A stretch of DNA of 64,000 nt from Vallitalea longa. GTDB taxonomy: Bacteria > Bacillota > Clostridia > Lachnospirales > Vallitaleaceae. The notes below the pieces were generated by a model. It did no database searches, had not been told where the DNA came from, and worked only from the letters and a program-made list of their open reading frames with translations. Below are positions 1-10,148 of the stretch, piece by piece; the first letter of the stretch is position 1, and each line of letters begins with the position of its first letter. Location of the stretch: the NCBI RefSeq assembly GCF_027923465.1, contig NZ_BRLB01000023.1, positions 1 through 64,000 on the forward strand, written 5' to 3'. The position numbers and the translations under genes are program-made.

Positions 1-3000
1 CAAAAGGAGAAATATACATAGGAGGCAAAGGAGTAGCATCAGGATATAAAAAAGACAAAGAAAAAACACAAAAAGCATTCATAGACCATGATGAACTAGG
101 AAGAATCTATAGGACAGGAGACTATGGGAAACTAAAAAGAGAAGGATATGTAGAATTCTTAGGCAGAGTTGATACTCAGGTAAAAATACAAGGACATAGA
201 ATAGAACTAGGAGAAATAGAAGCAAGGATAAAAGAAAACAGCATGGTAAAAGATGTTGCGGTAGTAGACAATAAGAACAAGTACGATAAAAAATACTTAT
301 GTGCATATGTAGTGGCAAAAGAAGGATATGAAGCAAGGAAAATAAAAAAATACATAGCAGAAACACTACCCAAATACATGATACCAAGCTACTTTGAAGA
401 GATAGAGGAAATACCATTGACGTCAAATGGAAAGGTAAACAAGAAGAAATTACCAATGCCAAGCAATGCATATCTTACAGAAGAAGAATACATAGCTCCC
501 AAAAATGAAGTTGAAAAGAAGCTTGCAAGAATATGGAGTGACATACTGGACATAGAAGAAGGAAAGATAAGTACAGAATCAGATTTCTTTGAAATAGGCG
601 GTGACTCTTTAAAAGTTCAGTATATGATTAATGCCATTAAAAGAGACTTTGGATTAAAAATCAAAATAAAGGATATATTTACTGGACCAACGTTGGATAA
701 TGTATCAAGTATCATATCTACCAAGTCAAAAGAGGGTATAGCTGTTAACGTTGTAGACACCACTGATAAATTAAGTAATACCATTGAAATGGAAACAGAT
801 AGTAAGTATAGATGGTCACCAATTGTTCATTGGAAAAAGGTTCAAGGGAATATTGAAATAATGGGTAAGAAATGTTCAGAAAATGTGTCAGCCTTATTCC
901 CAGAAATATATTTTATGACCCAGGAACCGAGTACTATACAAGAGATTATAGAACAATTCAAGCATTTGGATAGTTTATCGGTGAGAAATGGTATTGAGGA
1001 ATTAATCAAAAACAGAGCATTAGTCAATACTATGATTCCTATGGAAAACCTTTTAAGCATCGTTGACAATATGTATGAAAGTCCTTATGATGAAAGCATT
1101 TTGTATGATTCACAACGATATGAGGCGTACAAAAGAGAACAGTTGAATAGAAATTACGGTTTTTCATCCAAAGTCAATGATGGGATAGGATTAGTTAGCC
1201 AAAATGATTTGCCTGATGAGCTTTCTAGAAGAAGAACATATAGAGTGTTTGACGAAGAACAGATAATAACGTTTGATGATTTTTCCTATTTGATTTCAGT
1301 ATTTAGACAGAATCGTATTGAAGATAATGTTAAGTATTATTATGCAAGTGCAGGTGGGTTATATCCTATTGATATATATATCTATATAAAAGAAGGTAGA
1401 GTCCAGGGGTTCAAAAGAGGATTGTATTATTATAATGTATCAGAAAATATGTTATTTGAAGTATCTAATGATTGTAAAATTACCGTTAATGCATATGGAA
1501 GAGGGAATAAAGAAATATTCAACTCATCTGCAGTATCAATATATATGATATACAATACAGATGTAAATATGCCTAAATATGGTTCAATGGGGTACTTATA
1601 TGCATGTATAGATACAGGTATAATGGTTGGTTCGTTAACACAAATTGCTGAAACTAGAGATATTGGTATATGTTCAATTGGTGCTATGAATTTTCAGTCA
1701 ATCAGGGAGTATTTTAATTTGCAGGAAAATCAAGTATTCATGCACTGCATTGAATTAGGTTTGAAAAATACCAATAATCAAGTTGAAGAAAGTAACGTAA
1801 GATACTATCCTCAATCAGCAGCTCAGAAAAGATTGTATACAATCAATCAAATAGAGGAAGGAAGCTTAAGTTATAATATACCTATTGTCAAAGTCATTGA
1901 AGGGAAAGTTGATAAGTCAAAGTTAGAGAATTCATACAGAAAGTTGGTAGAAAGGCATGATATTCTAAGAACCTGTTTTGGAATAAGAAATGATGAGCTA
2001 GTTCAAAAGGTCTTTAAAGAAATAGAGTTCAATATGACCTATGAAGAACTTGAAAATGGAAGTATTGAACACAGGATTGAAGAATTTATTAAGCCTTTCA
2101 ATTTAGATGAAACTCCTCTTTTAAGAGTCAAGCTGATAAAAGAAAATGAAAGCAAACATTATTTGATTATGGACATACATCATATTATTTCAGATGTGAC
2201 TTCAATAAAAATCATGTTTCAGGAATTGGCTATGTTGTATAGTGGCATACAACTTGAGGAGGTTAAAAAACAATATAAAGATTACACATTGAAGCAAAAC
2301 GAATTGCTTGCCAGTAAAGAGATTGAAGAACAAGAAAGATATTGGCTTAATTCTATTAGAGGTGTAGAAAAACTAAATATGCCCCTTGATTTTCAAAGAC
2401 CTTCTATTCAAAGTTTTGAAGGTAATAGTATTGACTATACATTAGACCATATGCTCACAAGCAAATTAATGAAGTTGGCAAAAGATAATCAAGTTACATT
2501 GTTTATGACCCTTTTAGGAATATTTAATATTTTACTGTATAAGTATTCAGGACAGAAAGAAATACTTATAGGTTCTCCAATTTCAGGGCGTTCAAATAGT
2601 GATGAAGAAAGAAGTTTAGGAATGTTCGTGAATATCCTTGTATTCAAGAATGAGATTGAAGAAAACATAACGTTTATTGATTTCTTACAAGGGGTTAAAA
2701 AGAATGCTCTTGATGCTTATTCAAATCAGGATTATCAGTTTGAAATGTTGGTGGACAAATTAAATATCAAGAGGGATTTAAGTAGAAATCCAATATTTGA
2801 TATCATGTTCATAATGAGAAATATAGATACAAAGAGTATCGGATTCAGTGATATTGATATTATTAATTATCCAGTAGAAAGTAATATATCAAAATATGAT
2901 TTGACACTTTCAGCCGTTGAAGAAAATGGACAGATATTCTTAAATATGGAGTATTGCTCTAAGCTGTATCAAAAAGAGAGTATAATAAGGATGATGAATC

Positions 3001-6000
3001 ATTTTATTGAATTAATGAACCAGATTACAGGAAATCCGGAAAGAACTGTTGAATCATTAACGTTATTGTCAGATAGTGAAAATCAATTTATTAAGAATGA
3101 AGTGAACAATACTAAGTTAAAGTACAATAATTATAAAACGGTTGTAGATTTATTTGAAGAGGTTTGTGAAAAAAACCCTTCAGCAATAGCTTTAAGATTT
3201 CAAGATGCTTTTATGACTTATGATGAGTTAAATGGTAGAATCAATCAATTGGCTAGAAAAATAATTAAGAATTATGAAGATGATGAGAGTAAAACAGTGG
3301 CTATAATAACTGAACCTTCATTTGATATGATAATAGGTATTTTTGCCATATTAAAAACAGGGGGGACCTATGTTCCAGTTGACATAAATTATCCACAAGA
3401 AAGAATTGATTATATAATCAACAATAGTGGTTCTAGTTTGATACTATGTGATAAAGATTATTGTTTAGATTATAACCCAGAAAAAAAATATATATCATTT
3501 GATATTGACCAAGGTGAAGATAGAAATAACTTGAATAAAGTATTTGGATCAAATGAGGTAGCCTATATCATTTATACATCAGGTTCAACGGGAGACCCTA
3601 AAGGTGTAATGGTCGAGCATAGAAATATAGTTAACTTTTCTCTTGCCATGGAACAAATATTTGATTTCTATCCAAACAAAAAGGTTCTGGCATTAACAAC
3701 AATGTCATTTGATATTTTTGTATTAGAAACAATAGTACCGTTACTGAATGTTGGAACAGTTGTTATTGCTGAGACAAAACAAATGAGGGAACCTTATGAA
3801 CTGATCAGGTTAATAGATAATTCAAAAATTGATATGTTACAATTAACACCGACTCGATTGAGAATGCTGATTGAGGATAAAGAGAACATTAGAGGACTAA
3901 TTAATGTAAAAGAACTTATTATAGGCGGGGAGCAATTCCCTATAGATCTTTATGATGATATTAGTAGCATTTGTAAAAACACGAAAATATACAATGCATA
4001 TGGTCCAACGGAAACAACTGTATGGTCAACTATGAAGCTAATTACGGATGCAGATACCATTAATATTGGTAAACCAATTTCAAATACTCAAGTATATATT
4101 GTTGGGGAAAATAATGACATACTGCCAGTAGGTATATATGGAGAATTATGTATTGGTGGTGATGGTGTAACAAGAGGATATATTAATAACGAAGAAAGGA
4201 CTCAAGAAAAATATATCGAGCTGAACATTAATAATATAAAGGAAAGATTATATAAGACAGGTGATATTGCCAGAATTATTGGTAATAGTGAATTAGAAAT
4301 CAATGGGAGAATGGATAATCAGATTAAATTAAATGGCTATAGAATTGAACTCGGTGAAATCGAAAGCAAAATTCTTGAAAACAGCAATGTCAATGAATGT
4401 GCTGTAGTAGTAAAAGATAATGAAAAAGACAACAAGCACCTTTATGCTTTTATGACATTGATTGAGGAAGAAGATCATCAATCATTTATTACTAACTTAA
4501 AAGAAGGATTACGTCAAAAAATACCATCATATTCTACACCTACATATTTCAAGATAATAGACAAAATGCCACTTACATTGAATGGTAAAATTAACAAACT
4601 TGAACTTGTAACTTATGAAACTAATATTGTTGAATCAGTGAAATATGTAGAACCCAAAACCAGTACCGAAAAAGAATTAGTAAGATTATGGAAAGAGGTT
4701 TTGGGGTGTAACCGTGATATAGGTATTGAAGATAATTTCTTTGATTTAGGTGGAAATTCATTATCAGCAATTAAATTCGTCATGAAGGCAAAAGAAAACT
4801 ATACTATCAGTACTAATGATGTATTCAAGTATCAAACTGTTAAGCAATTAGCTGAGCAGATTCAATATGATAAAAATCATTTGAAGAATACTTTGAATGA
4901 GTTAAAAACTGTTCATAAAGGAAGTACTCAAAAGTTTAGGAATTCTTTTGAAGGGAAGCAGTATAGTGATGAAGAAATAAGGCAGATGACAAGAACTGAA
5001 TTAGAGAATATCAAATTAGATTATAATAGGACCTATGGTAGCGTTGACTTAGATTTGCTAAAATGTTACAATAATATTCTGTTAATAGGTGCTACGGGAT
5101 ATGTAGGAAGTTATATTCTACATGAATTATTAGTTAATACGAATTATTATGTAACTATTTTGATAAGAGCTAAGTCAGCTAATGAAGCTAGAATCAGATT
5201 AAATCGTGTATTAGCTTTTAATTTCAACAAGTGTAAAATAAGTGATTATTCCCATCGGATAACAATAGTCAATGGAGATATATCAGAAAATAAATTAGGA
5301 TTAGATTATAATGAGTATAATAAACTAATTGATGAAATTGACTGTATAATTAATTCAGCAGGCAATGTGTCTCATTATACAGATTATAATCAATCTTATC
5401 GTTCAAATGTTAGAGGGGTTATGAATTTACTTGATTTAGCCAAGGAGGGTACTATAAAAGATCTTCATCATATATCTACAATGAGTGTATCTACAGGAAA
5501 GATCAGAGATAAAAGATCCATGGTTTTTTCTGAAAACGTAGAAGTGATTGAAAATTTCAATCAGGAAAAAGAGATAAACTACATTAAGACAAAGACAATG
5601 GCTGAAAAGCTAGTAATTGATGCTCGTAAATATGGCATTAACACCAATATTTTTAGGCTGGGAAATGTTGTATTCAATTCCCAAAATGGTAGATTCCAAC
5701 AAAACATCAATAACAACGCTTTTTATCTTCAGGTGAAATCATTAATTAAATTTGGTTTGTTACCGAAATTTGATACATATCCATTAGAGCTATCATATGT
5801 TGATGTCTCAAGCAAATCAATAGTAAGTCTTATAAGTAGAGAATCATTAAAGAATGAAATCTATCATATTTATAATACGAATACTATTGAACTGAGTGAA
5901 ATAGCAGAATATTTAGGTGTCAGAGAAGTATCAGTAGATGATTTTATTGAGTATATTCATTCTAATATTTCTGGTAGCGATAATATGAAAGAATATATTG

Positions 6001-6173
6001 ATGCATTTATTGCCCACTCTGGTATAACAGATAGGTATTTTAGAACTGTTTTTGTATGGGATTGTTACAAGACTGAAAGATTATTAGAAAGAATTGGTAT
6101 TAGGTGGGTTAAGCCAAATAAAGAGAAGATTGATAGTATGGTAGAATATGGAAAACAAATAGGCTTTTGGTAA
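1..6173 (+). CDS. Nonribosomal peptide synthetase, 5'-truncated by the window: (A)-PCP-Ox-C-A-PCP-R
   Basis: The reading frame is open from base 3, so the gene starts left of the window; the first internal ATG (243) is not the start. Domains in order: C-terminal part of an adenylation (A) domain with core A7 (YRTGD), A8 and A10 (NGKVNK), about 3-460; carrier protein with GGDSL and its phosphopantetheine serine at codon 606; SagB/McbC-like nitroreductase oxidase (Ox) domain, about 1205-1780; condensation domain, about 1800-3060, with HHIISD at 2178 but V instead of the usual G after D; complete A domain, about 3130-4620 (YTSGSTGDPKG, NAYGPTE, YKTGD); second carrier with GGNSL, serine codon 4758; terminal thioester reductase, about 5070-6150, with GATGYVG and a YxxxK. 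A-PCP-Ox is the arrangement that oxidises thiazoline or oxazoline to the aromatic ring; the reductase releases an aldehyde or alcohol. My hand-aligned specificity code for the complete A domain is DILQIGAVWK, closest to known glycine codes. Confidence 0.95.
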   Translation, partial: KGEIYIGGKGVASGYKKDKEKTQKAFIDHDELGRIYRTGDYGKLKREGYVEFLGRVDTQVKIQGHRIELGEIEARIKENSMVKDVAVVDNKNKYDKKYLCAYVVAKEGYEARKIKKYIAETLPKYMIPSYFEEIEEIPLTSNGKVNKKKLPMPSNAYLTEEEYIAPKNEVEKKLARIWSDILDIEEGKISTESDFFEIGGDSLKVQYMINAIKRDFGLKIKIKDIFTGPTLDNVSSIISTKSKEGIAVNVVDTTDKLSNTIEMETDSKYRWSPIVHWKKVQGNIEIMGKKCSENVSALFPEIYFMTQEPSTIQEIIEQFKHLDSLSVRNGIEELIKNRALVNTMIPMENLLSIVDNMYESPYDESILYDSQRYEAYKREQLNRNYGFSSKVNDGIGLVSQNDLPDELSRRRTYRVFDEEQIITFDDFSYLISVFRQNRIEDNVKYYYASAGGLYPIDIYIYIKEGRVQGFKRGLYYYNVSENMLFEVSNDCKITVNAYGRGNKEIFNSSAVSIYMIYNTDVNMPKYGSMGYLYACIDTGIMVGSLTQIAETRDIGICSIGAMNFQSIREYFNLQENQVFMHCIELGLKNTNNQVEESNVRYYPQSAAQKRLYTINQIEEGSLSYNIPIVKVIEGKVDKSKLENSYRKLVERHDILRTCFGIRNDELVQKVFKEIEFNMTYEELENGSIEHRIEEFIKPFNLDETPLLRVKLIKENESKHYLIMDIHHIISDVTSIKIMFQELAMLYSGIQLEEVKKQYKDYTLKQNELLASKEIEEQERYWLNSIRGVEKLNMPLDFQRPSIQSFEGNSIDYTLDHMLTSKLMKLAKDNQVTLFMTLLGIFNILLYKYSGQKEILIGSPISGRSNSDEERSLGMFVNILVFKNEIEENITFIDFLQGVKKNALDAYSNQDYQFEMLVDKLNIKRDLSRNPIFDIMFIMRNIDTKSIGFSDIDIINYPVESNISKYDLTLSAVEENGQIFLNMEYCSKLYQKESIIRMMNHFIELMNQITGNPERTVESLTLLSDSENQFIKNEVNNTKLKYNNYKTVVDLFEEVCEKNPSAIALRFQDAFMTYDELNGRINQLARKIIKNYEDDESKTVAIITEPSFDMIIGIFAILKTGGTYVPVDINYPQERIDYIINNSGSSLILCDKDYCLDYNPEKKYISFDIDQGEDRNNLNKVFGSNEVAYIIYTSGSTGDPKGVMVEHRNIVNFSLAMEQIFDFYPNKKVLALTTMSFDIFVLETIVPLLNVGTVVIAETKQMREPYELIRLIDNSKIDMLQLTPTRLRMLIEDKENIRGLINVKELIIGGEQFPIDLYDDISSICKNTKIYNAYGPTETTVWSTMKLITDADTINIGKPISNTQVYIVGENNDILPVGIYGELCIGGDGVTRGYINNEERTQEKYIELNINNIKERLYKTGDIARIIGNSELEINGRMDNQIKLNGYRIELGEIESKILENSNVNECAVVVKDNEKDNKHLYAFMTLIEEEDHQSFITNLKEGLRQKIPSYSTPTYFKIIDKMPLTLNGKINKLELVTYETNIVESVKYVEPKTSTEKELVRLWKEVLGCNRDIGIEDNFFDLGGNSLSAIKFVMKAKENYTISTNDVFKYQTVKQLAEQIQYDKNHLKNTLNELKTVHKGSTQKFRNSFEGKQYSDEEIRQMTRTELENIKLDYNRTYGSVDLDLLKCYNNILLIGATGYVGSYILHELLVNTNYYVTILIRAKSANEARIRLNRVLAFNFNKCKISDYSHRITIVNGDISENKLGLDYNEYNKLIDEIDCIINSAGNVSHYTDYNQSYRSNVRGVMNLLDLAKEGTIKDLHHISTMSVSTGKIRDKRSMVFSENVEVIENFNQEKEINYIKTKTMAEKLVIDARKYGINTNIFRLGNVVFNSQNGRFQQNINNNAFYLQVKSLIKFGLLPKFDTYPLELSYVDVSSKSIVSLISRESLKNEIYHIYNTNTIELSEIAEYLGVREVSVDDFIEYIHSNISGSDNMKEYIDAFIAHSGITDRYFRTVFVWDCYKTERLLERIGIRWVKPNKEKIDSMVEYGKQIGFW

Positions 6174-6257
6174 GAGTGTAGATTGAAATTAAGGACACTA
6201 ATATATTTTATATCTTGTGTTACATTAATTATCAGTAGAAATGAGGTGCTATAGGTA

Positions 6258-7187
6258 ATGAATGAATTAAATATCAAATACAACAGAATAGTAGAGACAT
6301 TTCTTGACAAGATAAAAAAAGATAAAGAAATCATAGGGGTTATTTCTTACGGAAGTATAGTTAATGGTAATCTATGGGAAGACTCGGATATTGATATTTG
6401 GTTGATTTCCAAAGAAAACAACAAAAACATATACAAGCAGTTCTCTCTCATAGAAGAGGATATAGACTTTCAAGTTGAGTTATACAGTAGGAAATATTTT
6501 ATTGAGTTAGCTCAGAGTCCACAGAACTATAGTATATTTAAGTCAATATTGAATCATAGTAAGTTACTTTATTGCACGGATAATATGATAAAGAATTTAT
6601 ATTCAGATATGGAAACACCTGGAACTATAGAGCAAGAAGGAAACTTGTTAAGATACGGTGTTTATTCAGTTACAAGTATTAAGAAGGTCAAGAAGACCTT
6701 GAATCAATCAGAAGATATTGTAAAGATATTTAACATGTATCTGAAATTAATAAAGAATTTATCATGTATAGAAATAGCTTTACATAACCAATATCAGAGT
6801 AAATTAGTGGAAGTTCAGGCACTTAAATTAAATCCTGTTTTTTGGGAAGAGATATATGTCGATTTACTGAAACGCCCCCTTACTTACCAGATGATTGGAA
6901 ATTCGGTAGAAGAATGTACGAGATATTTAGTAGAAAAAACAGCATTAATCTTTGCTCCTATAATAAATTGGCTTGAAACAGAGGGCGAAGTAAGAGGAAC
7001 TTCAGAGGTCAATGAATATATTGTAAGAAAATATTCTTTCAATAATGAAGGAAATGAATTGACGGATGCATATAATTGGTTAACTGAAAAGAATATATTA
7101 ATTAAAACTAGTGAATCAATCAAAATTGTAGATAAAAGCAAGTATTTCTATGAAGAAGCAGCATATGCGTATAATTATGATTGTTAG
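6258..7187 (+). CDS. MNT-type nucleotidyltransferase-fold protein
   Basis: A 309-residue protein with the pol-beta nucleotidyltransferase signature near residues 30-47: YGS, then DSDIDIW, which supplies the two metal-binding aspartates. A third acidic position appears as Glu in QVELY. The C-terminal two thirds are mostly helical and match no family I recognise; they probably form the substrate-binding part, as in aminoglycoside nucleotidyltransferases. The start ATG follows GAGGTG by about 10 bases. It lies 84 bases after the NRPS and 58 before the UvrA-like gene, with no terminator between, so it belongs to the biosynthetic operon. By inference it modifies the peptide product, either for maturation or for self-protection. 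The fold is well supported; the substrate is unknown. Confidence 0.75.
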   Translation: MNELNIKYNRIVETFLDKIKKDKEIIGVISYGSIVNGNLWEDSDIDIWLISKENNKNIYKQFSLIEEDIDFQVELYSRKYFIELAQSPQNYSIFKSILNHSKLLYCTDNMIKNLYSDMETPGTIEQEGNLLRYGVYSVTSIKKVKKTLNQSEDIVKIFNMYLKLIKNLSCIEIALHNQYQSKLVEVQALKLNPVFWEEIYVDLLKRPLTYQMIGNSVEECTRYLVEKTALIFAPIINWLETEGEVRGTSEVNEYIVRKYSFNNEGNELTDAYNWLTEKNILIKTSESIKIVDKSKYFYEEAAYAYNYDC

Positions 7188-7245
7188 GACTATTATAATG
7201 GTTACCATTTGGTTATGAACACAATAGAAAGGATGTTGGAAATAT

Positions 7246-10089
7246 ATGGAGAAGAGCATAAGCATAAAGAATGCAAGAGAAAATAATCTAAAAAATGTCA
7301 GCGTAGAAATACCGAGAGATAGCTTTGTTGTCATTACTGGTGTAAGTGGATCGGGAAAAACATCTCTTGCGTATAATGTATTATATGGTGAAGCACAAAG
7401 GAGATTTCTGCAATCATTATCTTCTGCTTCAAAAACAGGAATGATAAATATGCCTAAACCTGATGTGGATATGGTAAACGGCTTATCTCCAGTAATATCA
7501 ATACCTCAAAAAAGAAGTATTACGAATCCAAGATCTTCTGTTGCGACTTTAACTGATTTATCAAGTTATGTAAGAATGTTATATTCTGTCCTAGGACAAG
7601 CCCATTGTCCAGTGTGTAATAGTGTGATTAACAGTTATTCAATTAACCAAATGGTCGATCATTTAATGAATTTACCAGAAGGTACGATATTGCAAATATT
7701 TGCACCAGTAAACAAAATATATGATGAAGACTATGATTATTTGTTGACGGATTTACGTAATAAAGGTTTTAGAAAAGTATTGGTTAATGGAATTCTATAT
7801 AACATGAAGGATAATATCCAATTAAATGAAGAGGAACGATACTCAATTTATGTTGCAGTAGATGAGGTTAGCATCCTGAAAGATAACTATGAAATATTAG
7901 TTGCTTCAATAAATCGTGCATTGGATATTGGAGAGAACTTAGTGAAGTTTAATGTTCTTGGAGATGATATACCTGATGAAAATATCAGAAAAATGATAAA
8001 TGACTTAATGGGTTGTGAACATAATATTGTTGCAGGCAGATACATGCCTAAGGATTTTTCAGCCAATGATTTAAGTGGTGCATGCCCAACATGCCAAGGA
8101 TTAGGGACTTATAAAGTAACAGAACCCAGATTATTGATAAAAGATAGTAAAAAGAGTATGAAACAGAATCCATTCTATATCTCCCAATTTTTATTGACAG
8201 ATAGAAATGGTGCAGCTAGATTGTATAGCCTCGCAAATCATTATGGTTTTGATATAGATACACCTTATGAAGAGTTAAGTGAAAACATTAAAGATGTTCT
8301 AATGTATGGAACAAAAGGTGAGAGGTATGAATTATTGAGACCTAATGGTGAACGCTATGATGAGAATAAGAGAAGATTCGTAAGTTATGAAGGTCTAGTC
8401 AATTATGTGAACAGATTTTACAAAAAAAGTGTGTTGGAGGGTTCAACAAGTAAACAAAATGAAAGGTTGTTTGTTGATAGACTTTGTCCAGATTGCAAAG
8501 GTAAAAAAATCAAACGAAGCAGATTGTTAGTGAAAATTGATAATGTTGATATTTATACTTTTGGTTGTTTGAATATAACAGAGTTAAAGAACTTTCTTCA
8601 AAATATGTATATACCTGAATCAAAAAAAGGTTCTGTCCAACAGCTGTTAGCTGAATTAAGTCTAAAACTTAATGCGTTAATTGAAATTGGGCTTGAATAC
8701 TTAAATTTAGGTAGGAGTGCTAATTCACTGTCTGGAGGAGAAACTCAAAGAATCAGACTTTCAACGCAAATTGGGTTAGACCTGATGGGAATGATATATA
8801 TCCTTGATGAGCCAAGTATAGGTCTTCATGCAAGAGACACATATAGGATAATTGGAGCCTTAAAGAGATTAAAGGAAGCAGGTAATACTGTCATTGTTGT
8901 AGAACATGATATGGATATCATTAAAACGGCTGATTACATTATTGAGATTGGACCTGGAGCTGGAATTCACGGGGGCGAAATTGTTGCTACAGGAAATATC
9001 CATGAGATTCAACAAGGAAATAGCCTACTAGGTAAATACTTAAATGATATTAAAGGTATAAGGTTGCCTAAGAAGAGAAGACAAGGATCTGGAAAGTCTA
9101 TTATAATAAAAGGAGCTAAGGAAAATAATCTAAAAGATATTAATGTGAACATACCCCTTCATACGTTGATTTGTGTTACAGGAGTTTCAGGTTCAGGAAA
9201 GAGCAGTATTGTCAATGAAGTGCTCTACAAAGCAATTATATCTAAAACACATGATACAAGAGTTTTGCCAGGTTGCTATGACAGCATAGAAGGAATAGAG
9301 AATATTAGTGATATAAGAAATATTGACCAAACACCAATAGGTAGGAGTTCTAGGTCTAATGTAGCTACTTACTTGGGTATTTATGATAGCATACGTAACC
9401 TATATGCGAATACAGAAGAGGCCAAAAGTAAGGGATACAATAACACATATTTCAGTTTTAATACTACTGAGGGTAGATGTGAAAACTGTAATGGTGAAGG
9501 AAGGATAGTGATGGAATTACAGTTTGTACAAGACATCACTACAGTTTGCCCAGTATGTAAAGGGCAGCGTTATAAGAGTGAGATATTATCTGTCAAATAT
9601 AGTGGGAAAAATATTGCAGAGGTACTTGATTTAACAGTAGAAGAGGCATTGGGATTTTTTAAAGACGTGAATGGAATCTATAGAAAAATCAAAGTATTAA
9701 ATAAACTTGGACTAGGCTATCTGAAGTTAGGACAAAGCTCAAGCTCTTTGTCAGGGGGAGAAGCTCAAAGGATAAAACTAGGAAAAGAACTAGGTAAATT
9801 GAAGAAGAAAAAGGATAACCTCTATTTATTGGATGAACCAACAACAGGACTGCATTTAGATGATATCGAAAAACTTATATTGGCTTTAGATGAGTTAGTA
9901 AATCAGGGTAATACTGTTTTAGTTATTGAGCATAATTTGGATTTAATTAAGGTAGCTGATTATATCATTGACTTAGGACCTGGTGCTGGAGAAAAAGGAG
10001 GCAAATTAGTAGCTGAAGGAAGTCCAGAAGAGATAATAGAAAATAATGATTCATATACAAGTAAGTACTTAAAAGAGTATTTACTATGA
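7246..10089 (+). CDS. UvrA-like ABC ATPase (excinuclease subunit A paralogue), probable self-resistance
   Basis: A 947-residue protein that aligns along all of UvrA. It has Walker A GVSGSGKT (residues 32-39), signature LSGGETQR (about 495), a second Walker A (about 646) and a second LSGGEAQR (about 835). Two zinc-type Cys pairs are present in the second half (CENC about 745, CPVC about 768). In the first half CPTC (about 281) is present but the partner CPIC pair of housekeeping UvrA is replaced by GCEHN, so one zinc site looks broken. The region matching the UvrB-binding domain is kept. UvrA paralogues in clusters for DNA-binding antibiotics (DrrC of daunorubicin, and paralogues in pyrrolobenzodiazepine and tetrahydroisoquinoline clusters) remove drug from DNA. 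The location here supports that role, but the housekeeping repair role cannot be excluded because the genome's other uvr genes are not visible. Confidence 0.9.
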   Translation: MEKSISIKNARENNLKNVSVEIPRDSFVVITGVSGSGKTSLAYNVLYGEAQRRFLQSLSSASKTGMINMPKPDVDMVNGLSPVISIPQKRSITNPRSSVATLTDLSSYVRMLYSVLGQAHCPVCNSVINSYSINQMVDHLMNLPEGTILQIFAPVNKIYDEDYDYLLTDLRNKGFRKVLVNGILYNMKDNIQLNEEERYSIYVAVDEVSILKDNYEILVASINRALDIGENLVKFNVLGDDIPDENIRKMINDLMGCEHNIVAGRYMPKDFSANDLSGACPTCQGLGTYKVTEPRLLIKDSKKSMKQNPFYISQFLLTDRNGAARLYSLANHYGFDIDTPYEELSENIKDVLMYGTKGERYELLRPNGERYDENKRRFVSYEGLVNYVNRFYKKSVLEGSTSKQNERLFVDRLCPDCKGKKIKRSRLLVKIDNVDIYTFGCLNITELKNFLQNMYIPESKKGSVQQLLAELSLKLNALIEIGLEYLNLGRSANSLSGGETQRIRLSTQIGLDLMGMIYILDEPSIGLHARDTYRIIGALKRLKEAGNTVIVVEHDMDIIKTADYIIEIGPGAGIHGGEIVATGNIHEIQQGNSLLGKYLNDIKGIRLPKKRRQGSGKSIIIKGAKENNLKDINVNIPLHTLICVTGVSGSGKSSIVNEVLYKAIISKTHDTRVLPGCYDSIEGIENISDIRNIDQTPIGRSSRSNVATYLGIYDSIRNLYANTEEAKSKGYNNTYFSFNTTEGRCENCNGEGRIVMELQFVQDITTVCPVCKGQRYKSEILSVKYSGKNIAEVLDLTVEEALGFFKDVNGIYRKIKVLNKLGLGYLKLGQSSSSLSGGEAQRIKLGKELGKLKKKKDNLYLLDEPTTGLHLDDIEKLILALDELVNQGNTVLVIEHNLDLIKVADYIIDLGPGAGEKGGKLVAEGSPEEIIENNDSYTSKYLKEYLL

Positions 10090-10148
10090 TGAATTGTGAA
10101 AGTATCGTACATCAAAGTTGTACCCAACAATAAAAGGAAAGGAAAAGT

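Noticed and set aside
243-245. ATG taken as the start of the NRPS
   Set aside because: The same frame is open to the left edge and encodes the conserved A7 and A8 motifs, so the gene begins outside the window.
79-471. Hydrophobic frame on the - strand within the NRPS
   Set aside because: It is antisense to the coding A domain; its hydrophobic residues come from the A-rich codons of the real gene, and it has no ribosome binding site.
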